A stretch of 64,000 nt of DNA, taken from assembly GCA_913774955.1 (NCBI GenBank), contig CAJYKV010000004.1:62001-126000 (forward strand). Direction: 5' to 3'. The notes below the pieces were generated by a model. It was not told the DNA's origin and did no database searches. It saw only the letters and a list, made by a program, of their open reading frames with translations. This DNA comes from an uncultured Acidovorax sp. Its GTDB lineage: Bacteria > Pseudomonadota > Gammaproteobacteria > Burkholderiales > Burkholderiaceae_C. Shown in pieces: positions 1 to 8,364 of this stretch (the first letter of the stretch is position 1; the number at the start of each line of letters is the position of its first letter). The translations under genes were made by a program, and so were the position numbers.

Positions 1-357
1 CGCCAGCAGCTTGCGCACGCCCGCGGCTTCGGCGGCCTCGCACAGCGCGTCCAGCAGCAGCCGGCCCACGCCGCGGCCGCGCGCGGCGTCCGCCACGTAG
101 ATCGAATCCTCGGCGGAAAAGCGGTAGGCAGGCCGCGGCTTGAACCAGTTGGCGTAGGCGAAGCCGAGGATCTCTCCCTGCTCCTCGGCCACGAGGTAGG
201 GCAGGCCGCGGCCGAGCACGTCGGCGCGGCGGGCGGCCATGTCGGCGGCGCTCGGCGGATCGGTCTCGAACGTGCCCGTGCCGTGCAGCACGTGGTGGGC
301 GTAAATGGCGGTGATGGCGGGAAGGTCTTCGTCGCGGCTCGGGCGGATGGTGGGCAT
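1..357 (-). CDS. GNAT family N-acetyltransferase (3' part missing)
   Basis: Reading leftward from the ATG at 357, the frame stays open to the window edge for 119 codons, so the C-terminus is off the window. The N-terminus [20 protein letters not shown] and the acetyl-CoA-binding motif [11 protein letters not shown], are typical of phosphinothricin/phosphinothricin-like GNAT acetyltransferases, which move an acetyl group from acetyl-CoA to a small amine. A conserved [14 protein letters not shown] stretch, seen in that subfamily, lies before motif A. The gene is divergent from rpsP; its start codon sits inside the rpsP promoter region. The substrate cannot be told from the sequence. Confidence 0.8.
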   Translation of the reverse strand, partial: MPTIRPSRDEDLPAITAIYAHHVLHGTGTFETDPPSAADMAARRADVLGRGLPYLVAEEQGEILGFAYANWFKPRPAYRFSAEDSIYVADAARGRGVGRLLLDALCEAAEAAGVRKLLA

Positions 358-378
358 AGATCGGGATGTGGCTATAAT
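351..378 (+). promoter_or_regulatory. candidate rpsP operon promoter
   Basis: A perfect -10 box TATAAT lies at 373-378, with a 4-of-6 -35 box TGGGCA at 351-356 and a 16-nt spacer. It is about 100 nt before rpsP and points into the ribosomal operon. The -35 overlaps the start codon of the divergent acetyltransferase gene. Confidence 0.55.
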
Positions 379-478
379 CGCGGACTTTGCAGCGTGTCGC
401 TGGCCGGGTGGCCATGTCGCGTGTCTCAAACGCCGCAAAACCTCAGCAGATTTTGCTGTCCCACCCGAAGGATTCATT

Positions 479-736
479 ATGGTCGTCATTCGACTCTCCC
501 GCGGCGGCTCCAAGGGCCGTCCGTTCTTCAACATCGTCGTCGCCGACAAGCGCGTGCGCCGCGATGGCCGCTTCATCGAGCGCCTGGGCTTCTATAACCC
601 CACCGCCAAGGACGGCGAAGAAGGCCTGCGCATCGCCCAGGACCGCCTGACGTACTGGAAGGGCGTGGGCGCCCAGACGTCCGACACCGTCGAGCGTCTG
701 ATCAAGCAGGCTGCCAAGAAGGCCGTCGCCGCCTGA
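479..736 (+). CDS. rpsP: 30S ribosomal protein S16
   Basis: An 85-residue protein beginning [20 protein letters not shown] with the S16 hallmarks [14 protein letters not shown] and [16 protein letters not shown]; length matches the family. S16 binds 16S rRNA early in 30S assembly. The ATG at 479 was chosen because a clear Shine-Dalgarno AAGGA ends 6 nt before it and the family starts here; longer in-frame starts would add a non-conserved tail. It is first of the rpsP-rimM-trmD-rplS group, and a strong terminator follows it directly (780-819). Confidence 0.98.
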   Translation: MVVIRLSRGGSKGRPFFNIVVADKRVRRDGRFIERLGFYNPTAKDGEEGLRIAQDRLTYWKGVGAQTSDTVERLIKQAAKKAVAA

Positions 737-779
737 TCCTCAGACGTCGAACCGGGAAATCCATCTTTCCCGGAACGAG

Positions 780-819
780 GCGGGCTCCGTTGCCACGGCA
801 CACGGAGCCCGCTTTTTTT
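780..819 (+). terminator. intrinsic terminator between rpsP and rimM
   Basis: An 11-bp perfect stem, GCGGGCTCCGT (780-790) with ACGGAGCCCGC (802-812), is followed by seven T residues (813-819). It sits inside the operon, 43 nt after the rpsP stop and 24 nt before the rimM start, so it should act as an attenuator for rimM and trmD. Confidence 0.85.
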
Positions 820-842
820 CTTTCCATCTCCTCTTTTTTGCC

Positions 843-1418
843 ATGGCCACCCTTCCGATCCTCGATCCCGCCGAACTGCCCGCCGACGCGGTGGAAGTGG
901 GGCGCATCGCGGATGCCTGGGGCGTCAAGGGCTGGTTCAAGGTGCTGCCCTACAGCGCCGATCCGGAAGCGCTTTTCTCGTCCAAGCGGTGGTACCTGCA
1001 GCCGAGCGAGAAGGGGGCGAAGAGCTTCTTCACCGGCACGGTGCTGCTGCCGATCCGCCAGGCGCGCGAGCATTCCGATTCCGTCGTGGCGCATGCCCAG
1101 GGCGTGGACGACCGCGACGCGGCCGAGGCGCTGAAGGGCGCCCGCATCTTCGTGCCGCGCTCGAGCTTCCCCACGGCGGCCGAGGACGAGTACTACTGGG
1201 TCGACCTGATCGGCCTGGCGGTGGTGAACCGCGAAGGCATCGCGCTCGGCACGGTGCGCGAGCTGCTGGCCACCGGGCCGCAGACCACCCTGGTGCTCTC
1301 CTATGCGCAGGAAGACGGCAAGGAGCAGGAGCGCATGATCCCCTTCGTCTCCGCCTTCGTCGACCAGGTGGACATTCCCGGGCGCCGCATCGTGGTGGAC
1401 TGGCAGCCCGACTACTGA
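843..1418 (+). CDS. rimM: ribosome maturation factor RimM
   Basis: A 191-residue protein with the RimM N-terminal beta-barrel (VEVGRIADAWGVKGWFKV, about residues 18-35) and a C-terminal PRC-barrel starting near YYWVDLIGL. RimM binds S19 in the 30S head and aids 16S processing. The ATG at 843 gives the usual family length. No Shine-Dalgarno is visible: the 24 nt between the upstream terminator and the ATG are pyrimidine-rich (tttcttt...ctcttttttgcc), which together with the attenuator would keep output below that of S16. It is 12 nt before trmD. Confidence 0.97.
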   Translation: MATLPILDPAELPADAVEVGRIADAWGVKGWFKVLPYSADPEALFSSKRWYLQPSEKGAKSFFTGTVLLPIRQAREHSDSVVAHAQGVDDRDAAEALKGARIFVPRSSFPTAAEDEYYWVDLIGLAVVNREGIALGTVRELLATGPQTTLVLSYAQEDGKEQERMIPFVSAFVDQVDIPGRRIVVDWQPDY

Positions 1419-1430
1419 GGCGACGCCGGC

Positions 1431-2198
1431 ATGCGCTTCGACGTCATCACCCTGTTCCCGGAGCTGTTCGCGCCGTTCCTGGCGAGCGGCGTGACGCGGC
1501 GCGCCTATGCCACCGGGCTCGTGGACGTGCGGTTGTGGAACCTGCGCGACCATGCGGAGGGCAATTACCGCCGCGTGGACGACCGGCCGTTCGGCGGCGG
1601 CCCTGGCATGGTCATGATGGCGGAACCGCTCGAACGCTGCCTGCTCGCCATCCGCGCGGACCGCGGCGAGCCCGCCGAAACGCAGGCCCCGCTCGTGATG
1701 TTCTCACCGACCGGCCGCAGGCTCGACCATGCCGGCGTGGTCGGGTGGGCCGAAGGGCAGGGCGCGATCCTGCTGTGCGGCCGATACGAAGGTGTGGACC
1801 AGCGGTTCGTCGATACGTATGTGAACGTTCAGCTGAGCCTGGGCGATTTCGTGCTGTCCGGCGGCGAAATCCCTGCGATGGCCCTACTGGATGCGGTGGC
1901 CCGGCTGCAGCCCGGCGTGCTGAACGACGAGGGCAGCCACCAGGAGGACAGCTTCAACGCCGCGCTCGATGGCCTGCTGGACTGTCCGCACTACACCCGG
2001 CCCGAGGCCTGGCAGGGGCAGGCCGTGCCCGCGCCGCTGCTGTCCGGCCACCATGCGCAGATCGAACGCTGGCGGCGCGACCAGCGGCTCGCGGTGACGG
2101 CACGCCATCGGCCCGAACTCATCGAAGCCGCGCGCGGTGCCGGCCTGCTGGACCGCGCCGACGAGGCCACCTTGGCGAAACTCGGGGGATTGCTATAA
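1431..2198 (+). CDS. trmD: tRNA (guanine-37-N1)-methyltransferase
   Basis: A 255-residue SPOUT methyltransferase that makes m1G37 from S-adenosylmethionine, preventing +1 frameshifting at proline and other codons. Family motifs are visible: [11 protein letters not shown] at the N-terminus, [23 protein letters not shown] and [10 protein letters not shown], the last forming the trefoil knot. It follows rimM by 12 nt. Its last two codons and stop (TTG CTA TAA) form the extended -10 element of the rplS promoter, so the end of the coding sequence is also regulatory. Confidence 0.98.
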   Translation: MRFDVITLFPELFAPFLASGVTRRAYATGLVDVRLWNLRDHAEGNYRRVDDRPFGGGPGMVMMAEPLERCLLAIRADRGEPAETQAPLVMFSPTGRRLDHAGVVGWAEGQGAILLCGRYEGVDQRFVDTYVNVQLSLGDFVLSGGEIPAMALLDAVARLQPGVLNDEGSHQEDSFNAALDGLLDCPHYTRPEAWQGQAVPAPLLSGHHAQIERWRRDQRLAVTARHRPELIEAARGAGLLDRADEATLAKLGGLL

Positions 2199-2199
2199 T
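2172..2199 (+). promoter_or_regulatory. rplS promoter embedded in the trmD stop codon
   Basis: A -35 TTGGCG (2172-2177), a 16-nt spacer, and an extended -10 TGC-TATAAT (2191-2199) form a near-consensus sigma-70 promoter. The trmD stop TAA (2196-2198) is part of the -10 box. It would give rplS an expression level independent of the attenuated rimM-trmD segment. Confidence 0.75.
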
Positions 2200-2240
2200 G
2201 GCGGGCTTTTCGATCCTCTGCCCGGCCGCTTGAGGCGCCT

Positions 2241-2267
2241 GGCAGCATCCCTCTTGGGGGTGCTGCC
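2241..2267 (+). other. hairpin in the rplS leader
   Basis: GGCAGCA (2241-2247) pairs with TGCTGCC (2261-2267), with an inner CCC/GGG pairing. It lies in the ~145-nt leader between the rplS promoter and its ATG. No T-run follows, so it is not a terminator; a role in regulating L19 is possible but unproven. Confidence 0.45.
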
Positions 2268-2349
2268 GAGACTTCAGCCTTCAAGCACATTCCCGTCAAT
2301 CCCGACGCCCAGCCAATCCTGGCGCGGCCACGATCGCAAGGAAGACATC

Positions 2350-2742
2350 ATGAATCTGATCCAGACCCTCGAGCAGGAAGAAATCGCCCGCCTGAACAAG
2401 ACCATCCCCGAATTCGCCCCTGGTGACACCGTCATCGTGAGCGTGAACGTGGTGGAAGGCAGCCGCAAGCGCGTGCAGGCCTACGAAGGCGTGGTGATCG
2501 CCAAGCGCAACCGTGGCCTCAACAGCGGCTTCACCGTGCGCAAGATCTCCAGCGGCGAAGGCGTGGAACGTACGTTCCAGACCTACAGCCCGCTGATCGC
2601 CAGCATCGAAGTGAAGCGCCGCGGCGATGTCCGCCGTGCCAAGCTGTACTATCTGCGCGACCGTTCCGGCAAGTCGGCCCGCATCAAGGAAAAGCTGCCT
2701 TCGCGCGTCAACAAGGCTGCCGCTCCCGCTGCCGCCGCCTGA
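2350..2742 (+). CDS. rplS: 50S ribosomal protein L19
   Basis: A 130-residue protein with the L19 core: [20 protein letters not shown] at the start, [35 protein letters not shown] and [29 protein letters not shown]19 sits at the 30S-50S interface. The alanine-rich tail after residue 115 is normal for betaproteobacteria. The ATG at 2350 has a good Shine-Dalgarno (AAGGAAG). It is expressed from its own promoter inside trmD and ends at a strong terminator. Confidence 0.98.
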   Translation: MNLIQTLEQEEIARLNKTIPEFAPGDTVIVSVNVVEGSRKRVQAYEGVVIAKRNRGLNSGFTVRKISSGEGVERTFQTYSPLIASIEVKRRGDVRRAKLYYLRDRSGKSARIKEKLPSRVNKAAAPAAAA

Positions 2743-2769
2743 TCGGCCCCGGCCGCTCTCGGCACCTGA

Positions 2770-2800
2770 AGCCGCTACAGGGTCCTGTAGCGGCTTTTTT
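2770..2800 (+). terminator. rplS terminator
   Basis: A 12-bp stem AGCCGCTACAGG/CCTGTAGCGGCT (2770-2781 with 2784-2795) runs directly into a T-run (2795-2800). It closes the ribosomal operon. Confidence 0.92.
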
Positions 2801-2853
2801 CATGGCCGATGCGTTGCCAGCCCGGGCCGCGGCCTTCCCGCACAATCCTGCGC

Positions 2854-3618
2854 ATGTCTTCCCCACTTTCCCCTGCTTTTGCCGATGCGTCCCCGGGCGG
2901 CGCGGCTCCGGCCGGTCCGGCCGGTCCGGTCGGCCCGCTCACGGCCCTGCCGGGCTTCGATCCGCGCAGCGTGCCGGTGCTGGGCGTGGACGCGCACCTG
3001 CCGCCGGTGCCGGCATCGGCCTGGGCGCCCGAGGCCCTGCGCCGGCGGTTCGCCGCGCCGCCGGTCTGGACGCCCGACGTGCTGCGCGAGCGGGCCATGA
3101 CCACCCGAGCGCCGCGCGACGCCGCCGTGCTGGTGGCGATCGTGCAGCGCGACGAGCCCACCGTGCTGCTGACGGAGCGCACGGCGCACCTCTCCAACCA
3201 TTCGGGGCAGGTCGCCTTTCCCGGCGGCAAGGTGGATCCGGGCGATGCCGATGCCGCGGCGGCCGCGCTGCGCGAGGCGCATGAAGAGGTCGGGCTGGAG
3301 CGCAGCCGGGCGGAGGTGCTGGGCACGCTGCCGGTGTATGCCACCGGCACGGCCTTCCTGGTCACGCCCGTGGTCGCGCTGGTAGCGCCCGAAGGCGAGC
3401 TGCGGCCCAACCCCTACGAGGTGGCCGAGATCTTCGAGGTGCCGCTCGCCTTCCTGCTGAACCCCGCGAACCACCGCCGCCATGCGCTCGACGTGGGCGG
3501 CGTGCGGCGGGAGTGGTTCTCGATGCCCTACGCCGACCCGGCCACGGGGGACGTGCGCTTCATCTGGGGCGCGACGGCGGGCATGCTGCGCAATCTCTAC
3601 CGGTTCCTCCTGGTCTGA
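2854..3618 (+). CDS. CoA pyrophosphatase, NUDIX hydrolase
   Basis: A 254-residue protein of the UPF0035/NudL type, which splits coenzyme A into 3',5'-ADP and 4'-phosphopantetheine. The CoA-type signature LLTERTAHLSNHSGQVAFPGG is followed by the NUDIX box GKVDPGDAD...LREAHEEVGL; aspartate replaces the first glutamate of the box, as is usual in this subfamily. The N-terminal 35 residues are a Pro/Gly/Ala-rich stretch. The start at 2854 (MSSPLSP) is preferred over an upstream in-frame ATG inside the rplS terminator area. It is a lone gene after the ribosomal operon. Confidence 0.9.
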   Translation: MSSPLSPAFADASPGGAAPAGPAGPVGPLTALPGFDPRSVPVLGVDAHLPPVPASAWAPEALRRRFAAPPVWTPDVLRERAMTTRAPRDAAVLVAIVQRDEPTVLLTERTAHLSNHSGQVAFPGGKVDPGDADAAAAALREAHEEVGLERSRAEVLGTLPVYATGTAFLVTPVVALVAPEGELRPNPYEVAEIFEVPLAFLLNPANHRRHALDVGGVRREWFSMPYADPATGDVRFIWGATAGMLRNLYRFLLV

Positions 3619-3684
3619 CGCCCGGGGCACCAGCCGCAACGCGGCAGCCATGTATCCACAAGTACGGGCCAGTATGATGCCCAC

Positions 3685-4671
3685 ATGAGCTTCTTTGCCA
3701 TCCTGATGGCGTTGCTGATCGAGCAGGCGCGTCCCCTGGCCCGCAGCAACCCGATCCATGCCGGCGTGCGCGCCTGGGCGCTGTCCGTGAGCCGCAATTT
3801 CGATGCGGGCAAGCCGCGCCATGGCTGGGTGGCCTGGGCGCTGGCCGTCTGCGTGCCCTCGCTGGTGGTGCTGGGCGTGCATTGGCTGCTGATGGTGGCC
3901 ATCGGCTGGCCCGCGGCGGTGGTGTGGAGCGTGGCCGTGCTCTACGTCACGCTGGGCTTCCGGCAGTTCAGCCACCATTTCACCAACATCCGCGATGCGC
4001 TCGAAGAGCGCGACGAAGACGCCGCGCGCGCCCGGCTGGCCGCGTGGCAGCAGGTGGACGTGGGATTGCTGCCGCGCAGCGAGATCGTGCGGCACGTGAT
4101 CGAATATTCGGTGATCGCCGCGCACCGGCACGTGTTCGGCGTGCTCGCGTGGTTCTCCGTGCTCGCGGCGCTGGGGCTCGGGCCGGCGGGCGCGGTGTTC
4201 TACCGGCTCTCCGAATTCGTGTCGCGCTACTGGAAGGCCGGCGGCCGCGGCGCGAGCCTCGTGCACCCGGGCAGCGAGCCGCTGCAGCGCGCGTCCGCCC
4301 AGGCGTGGACGGTGGTCGACTGGCTGCCCGCGCGGCTCACGGCACTCAGCTTCGCGGTGGTCGGCAGCTTCGAGGAGGCGATCGACGGCTGGCGCTTCCA
4401 TGCGCAGCACTTTCCCAACGACAACGACGGCGTGATCCTCGCGGCCACGGCGGGCGCGATCAACGTGCGCCTGGGCGGGGAGGTGCTGCAGGCGCGCCCG
4501 GACCCGCTGGCCACGGTGCCGCCCGACGTCGAAGCGGTCGATGGCGACAGCACGCCGGGCCGCGAGCCGGAAGTGGGCCACCTGCGCAGCGTCGTGGGGC
4601 TGGTCTGGCGCTCGGTCGTCGTGTGGATGCTGCTGCTCGCCCTGCTGACGCTCGCGCGGCTGCTCGGCTAG
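3685..4671 (+). CDS. CobD/CbiB-like membrane protein
   Basis: A 328-residue integral membrane protein resembling the CobD/CbiB (adenosylcobinamide-phosphate synthase) and AmpE families. The start MSFFAILMALLIEQARPL and the segment FRQFSHHFTNIRDALEERD fit betaproteobacterial members. Hydrophobic segments lie near residues 52-90 and 152-180, and a last one at the C-terminus (residues ~304-322). No other cobalamin gene is nearby, so a true role in B12 synthesis is not shown and a separate function is possible. It converges on rsgA, with 28 nt between the stops. Confidence 0.75.
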   Translation: MSFFAILMALLIEQARPLARSNPIHAGVRAWALSVSRNFDAGKPRHGWVAWALAVCVPSLVVLGVHWLLMVAIGWPAAVVWSVAVLYVTLGFRQFSHHFTNIRDALEERDEDAARARLAAWQQVDVGLLPRSEIVRHVIEYSVIAAHRHVFGVLAWFSVLAALGLGPAGAVFYRLSEFVSRYWKAGGRGASLVHPGSEPLQRASAQAWTVVDWLPARLTALSFAVVGSFEEAIDGWRFHAQHFPNDNDGVILAATAGAINVRLGGEVLQARPDPLATVPPDVEAVDGDSTPGREPEVGHLRSVVGLVWRSVVVWMLLLALLTLARLLG

Positions 4672-4699
4672 CAGGGGGGAGCGGAGCGGGAGTCACCGC

Positions 4700-5677
4700 C
4701 TACCAGTGGCGGTGGGCGCTCAGCTCTTCGTGCAGCTGGCGGTAGATCTGGTAGCGGTTCGCGCCGATGCGCCCGGAGCCCGGCACCGGCGTGGCATCGG
4801 GTTCGTCCACCTGGGCCATCACCGCGCATCCGGGCTCGTGCAGGTGGGTGCAGTTGTAGAAGCGGCATTCGGCCGCGTGCTGGCCGATGTCCGGCATGAG
4901 GCGGGGCAGGTCCGCCGCGCCGATGTGGTGCAGCCCGAACTCCTGGAAGCCCGGCGAATCGATGAGCGCGGTGGTGCGCTCCTCCGGGTCCACCCAGTAC
5001 CAGGTGGTCGTGGTGGTGGTGTGCCGGCCGGAATTGAGCGCCTGGGAGATCTCCCCCGTGACGGCGGACGCATGCGGCACCAGCAGGTTGATGAGCGTGC
5101 TCTTGCCCGATCCGGAGGGGCCGAGCACCAGCGTCGTCTTGCCCCGCAGCTGCTCCTGCAGGGCGGCCTGGTCGACCTCGGCCGAGTGGGTGAGCGACAG
5201 CGGCAGCACCTGGTAATGGTGCCGGCCCGCGCCGTCGCCGCACATGTGCCGGTAGGGCCAGAGCCGCTCCCAGGCGCGCTCGAAGGGCTCCACCAAGTCG
5301 CTCTTGTTGAGGGCGATGACCGGCGCGATGCGCTCGGCCTCCGCGGCGATCAGCGCCCGCGCGAGCTGGCTTTCGGAGAAGACCGGCTCGGCGGCGATGA
5401 GGATCAGGACCTGATCGAGGTTGGCGGCGAACGACTTGGTGCGGATCTCGTCCTGCCGGTAGAACAGGTTGCGGCGCTCCTTCACGCGTTCGATCGTGCC
5501 TTCTTCGCCCTGGCCGGGCGGCGGGGCCTGCCAGAGCACGCGGTCGCCGACGACCGCCTGGCTCTTCTTGCCGCGCGGATGGCAGATGCGCCGCGAGCCG
5601 TCGGGGCTTTCGACGAGGCAGTGCCGGCCGTGGCTGGCCACCACCAGACCTTCGAGGGGGCCCGAGCGCTCAGCCAT
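4700..5677 (-). CDS. rsgA: ribosome small-subunit-dependent GTPase A
   Basis: A 325-residue circularly permuted GTPase that checks late 30S assembly. Motifs appear in the permuted order G4 (NKSD), G1 (GPSGSGKST) and G3 (DSPG), after an N-terminal OB-fold. A C-terminal zinc knuckle has the ligands in CRFYNCTHLHEPGC. The T-rich switch region (HTTTTTTWYW) is typical. It is the last gene of a leftward group with phhB and the M48 protease; phhB ends 18 nt upstream. Confidence 0.97.
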   Translation of the reverse strand: MAERSGPLEGLVVASHGRHCLVESPDGSRRICHPRGKKSQAVVGDRVLWQAPPPGQGEEGTIERVKERRNLFYRQDEIRTKSFAANLDQVLILIAAEPVFSESQLARALIAAEAERIAPVIALNKSDLVEPFERAWERLWPYRHMCGDGAGRHHYQVLPLSLTHSAEVDQAALQEQLRGKTTLVLGPSGSGKSTLINLLVPHASAVTGEISQALNSGRHTTTTTTWYWVDPEERTTALIDSPGFQEFGLHHIGAADLPRLMPDIGQHAAECRFYNCTHLHEPGCAVMAQVDEPDATPVPGSGRIGANRYQIYRQLHEELSAHRHW

Positions 5678-5695
5678 GGGTCGCCGATCGGTGCG

Positions 5696-6043
5696 TCATT
5701 CGGAGGCCGCCAGCAGCGCGTCGAAGCGCGCGGCGCATTCGAGATCGGTGGTGGAGATGCCCTTCACGTCGTGGGTGTTCAGGCGGACCACGCAGCGGTC
5801 GTAGTGCACCGACAGGTCCGGATGGTGGTCCTGCGCGTTGGCGATGAAGGCGACGGCGTTCACGAACGAGATGGTCTCGTAGTAGTTCGCGAAGCGGTAG
5901 GTCTTCTCGATCGCCACCGCGGAGCCGTCGCCGCTCAGGGCCCAGCCCTGCAGGTCCGCCAGGCGCGTGACGATCTCGGTGGGGCTGAGTGCGCGGCGGG
6001 CCTGCGCGGACCAATCTTTCTTGGGAAGCATGGAAGTGGTCAT
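5696..6043 (-). CDS. phhB: 4a-hydroxytetrahydrobiopterin dehydratase
   Basis: A 115-residue pterin-4a-carbinolamine dehydratase, which regenerates the pterin cofactor of aromatic-amino-acid hydroxylases. The family motif is visible as FVNAVAFIANAQDHHPDLSVHYDRCVVRLNTHD, with the catalytic histidines of HHPD. Its ATG overlaps the stop of the upstream M48 gene (ATGA, 6040-6043), so the two are probably translationally coupled. No phenylalanine hydroxylase gene is in the window, so it may serve a distant phhA or act on molybdopterin-like pterins. Confidence 0.93.
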   Translation of the reverse strand: MTTSMLPKKDWSAQARRALSPTEIVTRLADLQGWALSGDGSAVAIEKTYRFANYYETISFVNAVAFIANAQDHHPDLSVHYDRCVVRLNTHDVKGISTTDLECAARFDALLAASE

Positions 6044-7368
6044 GTCGATGGCTGGGGAAGGGGCATGCGCGCCAGCCGTTCGCTGGCCGGCGGATGCGAG
6101 TAGTAGAACCGCGCATACACCGGGTCGGGCGTGAGCGTGGAGGCGTTGTCTTCGTAGAGCTTGAGCAGCGCGGAGGCGAGTTCGCTGCCGTCCGCCTGCG
6201 CCATGGCATAGGCATCGGCCTCGAACTCGTCGCGGCGCGACAACTGGGCGAAGACGGGTGAGACGAAGAAGGTCAGCAACGGCGTGGCCAGCAGGAACAG
6301 CAGCAGCGCCAGCGCGTCGTTGGGGGCCGAGCCCTCGGGCTGGCCGGGCAGCAGCACCGCGGGCTGCACGCCCAGGCCCTGGTAGAACCAGGTCTGCCCC
6401 GAGAGCCAGCCCAGCAGCGCGAAACCGAGCAGCGCCATCGCGAAGATGCCCACCATGCGTTTGGTGATGTGGCGGTGCTTGAAGTGGCCGAGTTCGTGCG
6501 CGAGCACGGCCTCCACCTCGCCCGGCCGCAGCTGGCGCAGCAGGGTGTCGTAGAACACCACGCGCTTGGCGGCCCCGAAGCCCGTAAAGTAGGCATTCGC
6601 ATGGGCGCTGCGCCGGCTGCCGTCCATGACGAACAGGCCCTTGGCCGCGAAGCCGCAGCGCTGCATGAGCGCCGTGACGCGCGCCTTGAGGGATTCGTCC
6701 TCCAGCGGCTGGAAGCGGTTGAAGAGCGGCGCGATGAACAGCGGATAGACGACCATCAGCGCCAGGCTGAAGGCCACCCAGGCACCCCAGGCCCAGAGCC
6801 ACCACAGCGCGCCCGCGGCCCCCATGAGCCAGAGGATCAGCGCGGCCAGCGGCAGCCCGATCGCGGCGCCCATCAGCGTGGACTGGGCCAGGTCCTTCAG
6901 CCAGAGGCGCGGCGTGGTCTTGTTGAAGCCGAAGCGCTCTTCGAGCACGAAGGTCTGGTAGGCCGCGAGCGGCAGGTCGATCAGGCCGCTCACCAGCGCG
7001 AACGCCGCCAGCAGCGCGATCTGCTGCACCATGCCGCCGCCCAGCACCGACAGCAGCGCCTGGTTGAGCGCGTTCAGGCCGCCCAGCAGCGTCCAGCCCA
7101 GCAGCACGGCGGCGCCCAGCGCGGCTTCCAGCAGGCCCAGGCGCCCCTTGGCGATGGTGTAGTCGGCCGCCTTCTGGTGGGCGGCGAGGGGGATGCGCCC
7201 GGAGAACGGCGCGGGGACGGCGCCGCGGTGGAGCGCCACGTGCCGGATCTGCCGCGAGGCCAGCCAGAAGCGCACCAGCAGGCCGGCGGCGAGCAGCAGG
7301 GCGAAGGCCGCGGTCAGCAGGCCGGCGGGCGTGGTGAAGTAGGAGTGGGCGTCGGGTGCGGGAGGCAT
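6040..7368 (-). CDS. M48 family CAAX-protease-like metallopeptidase
   Basis: A 442-residue membrane zinc peptidase of the Ste24/HtpX superfamily. It carries the N-terminal CAAX-protease domain typical of Ste24 relatives, several transmembrane segments (about residues 17-37, 60-130, 165-215, 285-340), and the zinc motif HELGH followed by a downstream EFEAD that supplies the third ligand. Such enzymes degrade or process membrane proteins. The ATG at 7368 (MPPAPDAHSYF) was chosen; further upstream sequence belongs to the divergent orn promoter. It leads a group with phhB and rsgA. Confidence 0.9.
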   Translation of the reverse strand: MPPAPDAHSYFTTPAGLLTAAFALLLAAGLLVRFWLASRQIRHVALHRGAVPAPFSGRIPLAAHQKAADYTIAKGRLGLLEAALGAAVLLGWTLLGGLNALNQALLSVLGGGMVQQIALLAAFALVSGLIDLPLAAYQTFVLEERFGFNKTTPRLWLKDLAQSTLMGAAIGLPLAALILWLMGAAGALWWLWAWGAWVAFSLALMVVYPLFIAPLFNRFQPLEDESLKARVTALMQRCGFAAKGLFVMDGSRRSAHANAYFTGFGAAKRVVFYDTLLRQLRPGEVEAVLAHELGHFKHRHITKRMVGIFAMALLGFALLGWLSGQTWFYQGLGVQPAVLLPGQPEGSAPNDALALLLFLLATPLLTFFVSPVFAQLSRRDEFEADAYAMAQADGSELASALLKLYEDNASTLTPDPVYARFYYSHPPASERLARMPLPQPST

Positions 7369-7443
7369 GTAGCGCGAGTTTAGGGCTTTGCGGACAGGCA
7401 TTGGGGCGGCGGGGGCGCTGCGCCTTGGGAGACAATCCGGGCC

Positions 7444-8025
7444 ATGTCCGATACCGCATCCGTTCCCTCCGCTCCCGCGCTTCCCAAATCCGACCTGAAC
7501 TTCGTCTGGCTCGACTGCGAGATGACCGGCCTGAACCCCGAGACCGACCGGCTGCTCGAGATCGCCGTCGTCGTGACCGGGCCGGAGCTGGAGCCACGGG
7601 TCGAAGGGCCGGTGTTCGCGATCCACCAGTCCGACGCGCTGCTGAACGGCATGGACGCCTGGAACAAGGGCACGCACGGCCGCAGCGGGCTGATCGAGCG
7701 CGTGCGCGCTTCCACCGTGACGGAGGCCGATGCCGAGCAGGCGATCCTGCAGTTTCTCTCGGCCTACGTGCGCAAGGGCGTGGCGCCGATGTGCGGCAAC
7801 AGCATCGGACAGGACCGGCGCTTTCTCGTGCGCTACATGCCGAAGCTGGAAGCGTTCTTCCACTACCGCAACGTGGACGTGAGCACGCTCAAGGAGCTCT
7901 CCCGGCGGTGGAAACCCGAGGTGTATTCCAGCTTCAAGAAGGCGCAGAAGCACACCGCGCTCGCCGACGTGCACGAATCCATCGAGGAACTGGCGCACTA
8001 CCGCAGGCACCTGCTGGTGCCCTGA
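7444..8025 (+). CDS. orn: oligoribonuclease
   Basis: A 193-residue DEDDh 3'-5' exonuclease that degrades 2-5-nt RNAs, including pGpG from cyclic-di-GMP turnover. Motifs are [16 protein letters not shown] (Exo I, D and E), [11 protein letters not shown] (Exo II) and [14 protein letters not shown] (Exo III with H and D). It is divergent from the M48 gene across 75 nt. The pGpG role is relevant because a diguanylate cyclase lies 2.6 kb downstream, though no operon links them. Confidence 0.97.
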   Translation: MSDTASVPSAPALPKSDLNFVWLDCEMTGLNPETDRLLEIAVVVTGPELEPRVEGPVFAIHQSDALLNGMDAWNKGTHGRSGLIERVRASTVTEADAEQAILQFLSAYVRKGVAPMCGNSIGQDRRFLVRYMPKLEAFFHYRNVDVSTLKELSRRWKPEVYSSFKKAQKHTALADVHESIEELAHYRRHLLVP

Positions 8026-8364
8026 CCGCGCAAGGGGCCGTGGCCGCACGCCGGCCCCGTACCCTTACCCGGCGCCGGTGCATTCGCCGTTTGCGGGAAA
8101 ACCCGAATCGTGCGACAATCGACAGCTTGCGCGGAAAAAAACGGATTCACACTTTCCGATTCGCGCGATTTGCGCATCTCCCCTTCACACCGGGCCGCGG
8201 ACGGCGGCGGATCTTCGAGATCCGTTGCACGACCTTCCGCACCAATGCTCACCTGCCCCGACACCCGGGCGCCGGTTCTGTTGAATGGTTGATGTTTTTT
8301 AACCATTGACGGAGCCCGCGCAGGCCTCTTTGCCTGCGTTCGTCTTCGTGTGAGAAACATAGAC
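8026..8364 (+). promoter_or_regulatory. intergenic region with promoter and long structured leader of the DEAD-box helicase
   Basis: The 339-nt gap holds a candidate promoter TTGCGG (8091-8096), 17-nt spacer, GACAAT (8114-8119). Transcription from about 8126 would give a leader of about 240 nt. Two hairpins lie close to the start codon: AATGGTT/AACCATT (8284-8290 with 8301-8307) and CGCAGGC/GCCTGCG (8319-8325 with 8332-8338). Long structured leaders are known for cold-shock helicase genes; here that is inference. Confidence 0.5.

Noticed and set aside
3685-4671. A cobalamin synthesis locus
   Set aside because: Only one CobD/CbiB-like gene is present; no other B12 gene or B12 riboswitch was found.
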